From Phymorhynchus buccinoides (Eukaryota; Mollusca; Gastropoda; Neogastropoda; Raphitomidae): a DNA stretch of 64,000 nt. The position numbers and the translations under genes are program-made. The notes under the pieces are model-generated. The model saw only the letters and a list, made by a program, of their open reading frames with translations. It had not been told where the DNA came from and made no database searches. Below, piece by piece: positions 58,784 to 64,000 of the stretch (positions are counted from its first letter, which is position 1; the number at the start of each line of letters is the position of its first letter). The stretch spans positions 38,426,198 through 38,490,197 of the forward strand of contig CM065703.1 in NCBI GenBank assembly GCA_017654935.2, in the 5' to 3' direction.

Positions 58784-59404
58784 ATGGATTTGAAGACTAA
58801 TTTAAATTTCCTTGCAAAAGAACCTCATTGTGGTTTATTTTGTTGAATGACAGGCTGCGGAAAAAGTGTGTTCGCTTTAGATTTAATACAAACGGTTTAT
58901 CGTAATCACTTTGAACACCTAGTAATATTCTGCACGACTTTAGAATACAACAAATCTTATAAAGAAAGAAAGTTCATTTGGGCAGATGACGAAATCTATT
59001 TAGTCAATCCAAGTAATAAACTAAGCGAATGTTTAGAGTATTTTTATAAACTGTTTAAAGGAACACCAACTTTGTTTATCATTGATGATTGCTCAGCTGA
59101 AAAACACATTGTCAAAAAAAGAAATAGTTTAGCAAAACTAGCATTCAGTGGTCGACATGCAGGGATCAGTGTATGGATTTTAACGCAGAAGTATAACTCG
59201 GTTTTAAAAGACTTTACAGAACAGTTAAAGACGGTTGTTTTGTTTTTTACTAAAGATAAACACAGCTTTGATGAGTGTCTTGATGAAAATGATGTTGTCG
59301 AATCAAAAGAAGAAAAAAATAAAATAAAACAAAGGCTAAAAAAAGAGAAATTCTGTAAACTAGTATTAAAAACAGATTTTCCTAGTCAGTACAAATGTTT
59401 GTAA
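58784..59404 (+). pseudogene. FtsK/HerA-type packaging ATPase with stop codon in the P-loop
   Basis: The frame starts at ATG 58784 (MDLKTNLNFLAKEP) and meets TGA at 58844-58846. It then continues in the same frame as MTGCGKSVFALDLI. The stop sits exactly where the first Gly of the Walker A motif (G-x-x-G-x-G-K-S) should be. Walker B is TLFIIDDCSAEK, and a conserved-looking AFSGRHAGISVWILTQKYNS follows. It would pump DNA into capsids at the expense of ATP. Translation from Met 58847 would lack the P-loop glycine and strand 1, so this copy is probably dead unless the base is an error. Confidence 0.8.
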
Positions 59405-59440
59405 AAAAAACCGAACTAAAATATAAAATAAAAAAACTTT

Positions 59441-60022
59441 AAAAACAACTTAAAAAAAGCTAATAGAAAGATAGTCAGACAGACGGACAAAAATCCACAA
59501 AAAACTAACAGTATAATTCCTCTAATTGGAGTATTACCTGCAGCTGACTCTGTTGACTGAAACCCTATAGGAGTAATTATTGTCCTGCCCTTACCATGTT
59601 CAACACTCCTGTCCGTTAATTATGTATACAAAATTACGCATATTATGTAGGTTGGTATCTCATAAAGTTGTATGCATTCAGGTCGCTACCTAATACAAAC
59701 TGTATGCATCTAGGTAGCTATCTCATAAGAAGTCAATGTATTGTATGTCATTCTTTGGTTAACATAATGAAAAAAAAAGAGTTAAATTTTTTTTTATAGG
59801 AATTTCCTTTTTTTCCCCCTTTTTTTTTCATTAAAAAAAACAATTAAATCACGCTGTTTTCGAGAGTAAAAACGACTAAATCGCACTGTTTTCGAGGATA
59901 AAAAACACGAGAAAACGGCTTAAATCACGCCTTTTTGGGGATTAAAAAACATAAGAAAAAAGGCGTGATTTTAGCCGTTTTTTAATAAATAGAGGTGTGA
60001 AACCAAAACCGAAACCGATACT
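59441..60022 (-). repeat. Polinton right terminal inverted repeat
   Basis: Inverted match to 44057-44626, ending in ...ACCGATACT. It includes the mirrored iterated motifs (about 59840-59893) and the hairpin 59912-59981. Bases after the end are GAGCCA. Confidence 0.9.
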
Positions 60023-60077
60023 GAGCCAGAACCGCCCTTCTTCTGTTCTCTACATTTTATTTGAAGATTATGATCAG

Positions 60078-60659
60078 CCATACCACACCTTACTCCATTC
60101 GACTGGGTTGATGGAATTTTACAGGTACAGATGCATGTGGAGCCATGTCAATGGCAACATAGCATACTACACGGGACGTCTCGTTGAGAGTGAAAGAGAC
60201 GATATGGCACATTTGGGTGCCTGTATGACATTTGAAGGATTTGAAGGAAAAACTAAAAACTACCATCGCAAACATCCTGGTTGCGTCTGTGAAGTAGCAA
60301 TCAAAAAAGCAGAACCGCGCACCCACTTTGCAACACACACATTTATCCTGATCAACTCATCGAAGCTGTGGGCAGGAAAGGGGCATTCTCTCCCCTGTCC
60401 TGATCATCATGTGACTCACGCCTTCTTGGCCTGTGACGTAGTCAGTCATTGTTGGGTCGAAACTGTTGACAGCGTCATGTCCTGTGCAGCTGATTTTACG
60501 CCACTTCCGCCCATGTTCACGTGTCGGAATGACGTAGACCACGTGCCTTACACACTGGTGTGCGATCATCGCCACGACTGCCGTGACAACACTGATGAAG
60601 ACTTCTGTACGTACAGGGTCTGTGATGGCACAACTCAGTTCACATGCAAAGATAAGATG
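60078..60659 (+). CDS. Receptor gene exon: second half of lectin domain and LDLR class A modules
   Basis: The frame is open from within the Polinton end, but coding is only credible outside it; the exact acceptor is unsettled (AG ends at 60025, 60077 and 60142 are candidates). The peptide has CMWSHVNGNIAYYT and GACMTF, then C-x-C-E, as expected for the rear part of a C-type lectin domain. A Cys-rich stretch follows, then an LDLR class A module (FTCRNDVDHVPYTL...CDHRHDCRDNTDEDFC, about 60518-60610) and the start of another (CDGTTQFTCKDKM). The exon ends at 60659, before GTAACA, in phase 0. This joins correctly to the exon at 61273. Confidence 0.65.
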
Positions 60660-61272
60660 GTAACACTGTTTCTCTCTATTTCTCTGTGTGTCTGTCTAAG
60701 TGTATGTCCATCTGCCTGTCTGTCTGTCTCAGGTGTGCCTTGAGGAAAGGAAAGACTTCCAGTTTAAGTGACGTGTCTGATGCCTTTAAGCAAACTATTA
60801 TTTGAAGAAAAGTAAAGTTCCCTCATTCTCACCCTGCGATTGATACAGCTGTAAACACATTTTGAGTATCCAATCGTATAGTGCACATTTACGAAATATC
60901 ACTAAAAGTCTAGCTTTCTCTCTGCATACCTGCCTCTCTGTCTACCCGTTACTGTATTGCTCAAGAATATGTTTGTGTATCTGTATAAATACAAAATATT
61001 TTTGTGTTGGTGAAGATTTCAGCTGTTCACTGTTGGCATCGCTAAGTTTCAATAATTTTATGTATATCCGTTTCATTAAAGTCCTTTCCATTTTAACAGA
61101 TGCTAGGCTTTCGATGTTCTTGAAAACATAGTTGAAAACAGGTTGAAATATGCAAACATTATCCAACACTGGTAAACAGATCTACTCTTTGCCAGAACAC
61201 TATTTCCTTACTTTAAACGTAAACAGCACTCATTTGTTTTAATTGAGATAATTACTTGGTTACTATCCACAG
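60660..61272 (+). other. Intron of receptor gene
   Basis: Starts GTAACACTG and ends TTACTATCCACAG. The join restores an LDLR class A module (TCKDKM then CVPKTS...DCIDESDE). No other feature was recognised in it. Confidence 0.75.
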
Positions 61273-63327
61273 TGTGTGCCAAAGACTTCCATGATGAACA
61301 ACGTCCCTGATTGCATTGATGAGAGCGACGAGAAAAAATGGCGCCGTAATTATCTGCGTGAACCCAGGAAATATGCATATAACACGACCCCTCCCGCAGT
61401 TGTCCACTTTGATGGAGCTGGAGATGTGACAATGCACACAACACACGATTCTGCCATGAACGGTTCATCTATCTGTCCAGACACCCACATACAGTGCGAA
61501 GACGGTTACTGTCTGCCCGTTTTTGTGTGGTGCAACTCCATCCTTGACTGTCCTCACCATGAAGACGAAGAGCACTGTGACAGATACACTTGCCAAGGAT
61601 TCTACCGATGTCGGGCATCCAGTGTTTGTCTCCATCCCCAAAACATGTGTGATGGCATGTACCAGTGTCCTCAGCGAGATGACGAGTTGTTGTGTGATGG
61701 CACGTGCCCTGAGCAATGCACGTGCTACGGTCAGGCCTTTTTCTGTGGGAGTATCATTTCTGCATCCTCATTTTCAGATCTGCGCTTTCTGGACGCCAGT
61801 GACAGTGGTCTGCAATACGTTGACGTGGCCAACAATACTCTTCTTATCCACCTCACATTGGCACGATGTGATCTGACGAATCTGACATTGCTCCATTTTC
61901 CCAATCTGCAAAGTTTGGATCTGAGTGAAAACCATTTGACCTCCATTACTGACCAACATTTGAGTCTTCTTCCTCACCTACGACATTTGACCCTGTCATA
62001 CAATCCGCTGACCACACTTATCCAACGCACTCTGGAGTCTCTTTACCAGCATCAACACATGCGGTCACTGGACGTGTCCCATGTCATTTTGCAGGAACTA
62101 GACCTTTCCATTTTAAATATTTTCCCCAGCCTGCACACTCTCAATCTGACTGGTTGTGGCGTGGATCGCGTTCTGTCTAAGGGCAACCAGTCTCTCAATA
62201 CCCTCCATGTGTTGGACGCTCGTGGCTGTTCAATGACTCACTTTCCTGACACAGTATTTCAAAGGCTAATGCAGCTGCAAACTGTGTTTGCTGACAATTA
62301 CAAACTATGCTGTCAGGACAATCTTCCAAAGACCTTTGTTTCAGGCCAGTGCCATGCTCCTTCCGATTACATTTCCTCGTGTAAAAGTTTGCTGAAATCT
62401 GGTACATACCATGCAGTTGTTGTGGTGTTTGTTATTTTAACGATTTGTGGCAACACAGTTTGGCTAACTGTTCAGGTACGGACAATGAAACAGAAAGCTA
62501 TAAAGGGATTTGACATTTTCGTAGTGAGTTTGTGTTCTTCTGAAATTTTGATGGGAATTTACTTGGCAATAATAGGCTTGGCTAACTATGCGTACGAGGG
62601 TAACTATGTCTGGAATGACACAAACTGGAAACAGAGCATTGCGTGTAAAACAGCAGGCTTTGTGTCACTGTTGTCCCGTGAAGTGTCAGCCTTCAACATC
62701 TGTCTCATCACTTTGGATCGACTGCTGGTTCTCCACCTACCCTTCAGCCAACTCCACTTCCACAGAATCAGCGCTGTGGTGACGTGTGCTGGGATATGGA
62801 CTGCGGGACTGGTTCTGGTTGCCTTCCCTTTGCTGCCTGATTTGTCACACTGGGAGTTTTACAGCCAGAACGGCATCTGCATTCCACTGCCGTTAAATGC
62901 CAAGGAGTTTTCCAGTCAGCCGCATGTCTTCCATGTCATGATTTTCCCCAACTTTCTTTTGTTTTTGTTGGTAGCAGTGGGACAAATTGCTATTCACAGG
63001 TCGATCAGCAAGGACCCTATGTCTGTCAGTGACAATGACACTGAAAATAGGTCAGATCTGTCTTTAGCTCGTCACCAGCTGAATATAGCTGTTCTTGACT
63101 TCCTCTGCTGGTTCACCCTGGGTCTTGTGGGCCTGCTGGCCTCCAGCGACCATGCTGTGGCCAGTGAGGTGAACGTGGCCATGGCCATTCTGGTGCTGCC
63201 TCTCAACTCTGCCCTCAATCCGTTTCTATATTTGCTCAGCATGAGGACGGAACGTCTTCGTCTGCAGCGGCTGGAGCGCTTGAAACAGTTTCTGTTGAAA
63301 CAGAGACAGGTCACGAAACAGAGATAA
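61273..63327 (+). CDS. GRL101-like receptor, last exon: LDLR class A, LRR, seven-transmembrane
   Basis: The exon starts at 61273 after TATCCACAG; the first Met at 61276+18 is internal. It completes one LDLR class A module (DCIDESDE), then has two more (ICPDTHIQCEDGYC...DEEHC and CQGFYRCRASSVC...DDELLC, about 61465-61700). A Cys cap (CPEQCTCYGQAFFC) and about seven leucine-rich repeats follow (about 61750-62290, e.g. LQSLDLSENHLTSI). Then come a C-terminal Cys cap and a rhodopsin-type seven-helix domain from VVVVFVILTICGNTVWLTV (TM1) on. LDRLLVLHLPF replaces the DRY box, and NSALNPFLYLL carries the NPxxY-type motif. The overall plan is that of Lymnaea GRL101 and relaxin-family LGRs. The ligand is unknown. 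Confidence 0.85.
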   Translation, partial: CVPKTSMMNNVPDCIDESDEKKWRRNYLREPRKYAYNTTPPAVVHFDGAGDVTMHTTHDSAMNGSSICPDTHIQCEDGYCLPVFVWCNSILDCPHHEDEEHCDRYTCQGFYRCRASSVCLHPQNMCDGMYQCPQRDDELLCDGTCPEQCTCYGQAFFCGSIISASSFSDLRFLDASDSGLQYVDVANNTLLIHLTLARCDLTNLTLLHFPNLQSLDLSENHLTSITDQHLSLLPHLRHLTLSYNPLTTLIQRTLESLYQHQHMRSLDVSHVILQELDLSILNIFPSLHTLNLTGCGVDRVLSKGNQSLNTLHVLDARGCSMTHFPDTVFQRLMQLQTVFADNYKLCCQDNLPKTFVSGQCHAPSDYISSCKSLLKSGTYHAVVVVFVILTICGNTVWLTVQVRTMKQKAIKGFDIFVVSLCSSEILMGIYLAIIGLANYAYEGNYVWNDTNWKQSIACKTAGFVSLLSREVSAFNICLITLDRLLVLHLPFSQLHFHRISAVVTCAGIWTAGLVLVAFPLLPDLSHWEFYSQNGICIPLPLNAKEFSSQPHVFHVMIFPNFLLFLLVAVGQIAIHRSISKDPMSVSDNDTENRSDLSLARHQLNIAVLDFLCWFTLGLVGLLASSDHAVASEVNVAMAILVLPLNSALNPFLYLLSMRTERLRLQRLERLKQFLLKQRQVTKQR

Positions 63328-63474
63328 TTTAACACACTGAAATAATATTGAAAAATAACTGGAGGGCCTGTTTGCTTTTCAGAGCAAAAATAATACGAGG
63401 CTTCCCCCTTCCCAAGCTTTCCCTCATCACTTCCTGTTCCGTGCTATGCCAGACGTACTGCAAAGTTACTCTTT

Positions 63475-63480
63475 AATAAA
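63475..63480 (+). terminator. Polyadenylation signal AATAAA of the receptor gene
   Basis: AATAAA lies about 150 bases after the stop codon of the receptor exon, a plausible 3' UTR length. Confidence 0.6.
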
Positions 63481-63574
63481 CGCTGGAAATATGAACGCAG
63501 TCCGTGTAGCCTCTTTTGAAACGATCTGCTTCTTCTTTTAAAACACTTAGCTGATTATGTAAACCTACAACTGT

Positions 63575-63900
63575 TCCTCATAGAAGGATAATATCGTCGG
63601 CGAAAAGTAGCAAGAATACTTCCACAGCCCCGGGTATCAACTGCATATTATGTTTGCCTTTTTTGATAGTTCTATTGCCAATTCATTTATGAAAAATTAA
63701 AATAGCACCTTTTGGATATTCAAAGCAAACTGTATATTCGTTTTTTTTACACGCACACAGGCCAGCACTGAATTGCATACACCTTTGACAGCAGAGTACA
63801 ATTTTCCATTCACACCACTTTTTTCAAGAACGTTACAAGAGCATTTCGATTCACAGAATCAAAAGCCTTCTGGAAGTCTACGAAACGAACATAAAATTTT
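63575..63900 (-). pseudogene. Non-LTR retrotransposon reverse-transcriptase remnant
   Basis: On the minus strand, FVDFQKAFDSVNR is readable at about 63848-63889 and an LLFADDI-type motif (text CTTTTCGCCGACGATATTAT, at about 63587-63606) in another frame. Both are hallmark reverse-transcriptase motifs of LINEs. Multiple stops and frameshifts lie between them, and the distance between motifs is shorter than usual, so it is a decayed fragment. Confidence 0.7.
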
Positions 63901-63956
63901 GTATTGCTAAATAAATAATTTTGCACAAGAGAATAGAGGGTAAATATGTGAGCTAT

Positions 63957-63958
63957 TC

Positions 63959-64000
<42 letters not shown>
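63957..64000. repeat. AAT microsatellite running off the window
   Basis: About 14 AAT units up to the last base. The array continues beyond the window. Confidence 0.9.

Larger units (their letters stand above)
44057..60022 (+). mobile_element. Polinton/Maverick transposon, with scaffold gap and duplicated interior
   Basis: The element is delimited by inverted repeats beginning AGTATCGGTTTCGGTTTTGG (left) and ending in its complement (right). It encodes the defining set: retroviral-type integrase, protein-primed DNA polymerase B, double-jelly-roll capsid protein and packaging ATPase, plus small conserved proteins. In order: two minus-strand small genes; then plus-strand TM protein, second TM protein, integrase and polymerase; a 147-residue protein; a minus-strand membrane protein; then plus-strand capsid and ATPase. 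Without the repeated block the element would be about 11 kb, shorter than the usual 15-20 kb. Flanking hexamers CGCCTC and GAGCCA do not match as a 6-bp target duplication. Polintons can move as transposons and are related to virus-like agents. The inactivating lesions here argue that this copy is not autonomous. Confidence 0.9.

Noticed and set aside
58844..58846. TGA read as selenocysteine or by recoding in the ATPase
   Set aside because: The position is a structural glycine of the P-loop, and no nearby SECIS-like structure was noticed; a nonsense change or error is more likely.
59997..60077. Met at 59997 as the start of the receptor exon protein
   Set aside because: The first codons lie inside the Polinton terminal repeat (its complement near the left end also reads MKPKPKPIL), so this start is accidental.

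Overview
This window looks like draft nuclear DNA of a lophotrochozoan animal, most likely a gastropod mollusc. The main evidence is a split-exon receptor gene with CUB, LDLR class A, C-type lectin, leucine-rich repeat and seven-transmembrane parts, an architecture close to the Lymnaea receptor GRL101. Long CT/GA and GT/CA microsatellites and a crowd of DNA transposons, LTR and non-LTR retroelements fit the same picture. Most of the window is non-coding. Two runs of exactly 500 N (31372-31871 and 53516-54015) are scaffold gaps, so the window consists of three contigs.

Layout. 1-8 kb: gene-free microsatellite DNA in which about 235-4055 is repeated, with many small indels, at about 4785-7885. 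9-11 kb: small transposon (MITE) copies. 11.8-14.4 kb: a broken tyrosine-recombinase-like gene whose middle third is inverted relative to its zinc-finger front end and its tail; the tail carries nine copies of a 39-bp minisatellite. 14.6-22 kb: tandem repeats, foldback and MITE elements, a tRNA-like SINE head and microsatellites. 22.4-25.6 kb: 5' exons of the receptor gene, plus a broken duplicate of one exon. 27.0-31.4 kb: Ty3/Gypsy pol on the minus strand with a damaged RNase H. 31.9-33.3 kb: Tc1/mariner remnant on the minus strand. 35.2-39.9 kb: a 2-2.6 kb unit present twice. 41.5-43.25 kb: a satellite array of about 12 units. 44057-60022: a Polinton/Maverick. 60.0-63.5 kb: 3' exons of the receptor (LDLa, LRR, 7TM) and a polyadenylation signal. 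63.6-64.0 kb: LINE reverse-transcriptase remnant and an AAT microsatellite.

The Polinton is the most coherent system. Its terminal inverted repeats are about 570-580 bp and each ends in a near-perfect hairpin followed by iterated motifs. Between them lie a retroviral-type integrase, a protein-primed family B DNA polymerase, a double-jelly-roll major capsid protein, an FtsK/HerA-type packaging ATPase and five small or membrane proteins that look conserved. No adenovirus-type protease and no separate minor capsid protein are visible. The polymerase is split by a frameshift, and the ATPase has a stop codon on the first glycine of its P-loop. The block 49247-53515 recurs at 54016-58291 with about 1-2% differences. 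The most economical reading is two allelic or paralogous contigs placed head to tail across the gap, not a true tandem duplication. The lack of matching 6-bp target-site duplications could follow from the same misjoin.

If the scaffold order is right, the gypsy, Tc1 and Polinton elements, the 2-kb repeats and the satellite all lie inside one intron of about 34.5 kb in the receptor gene.
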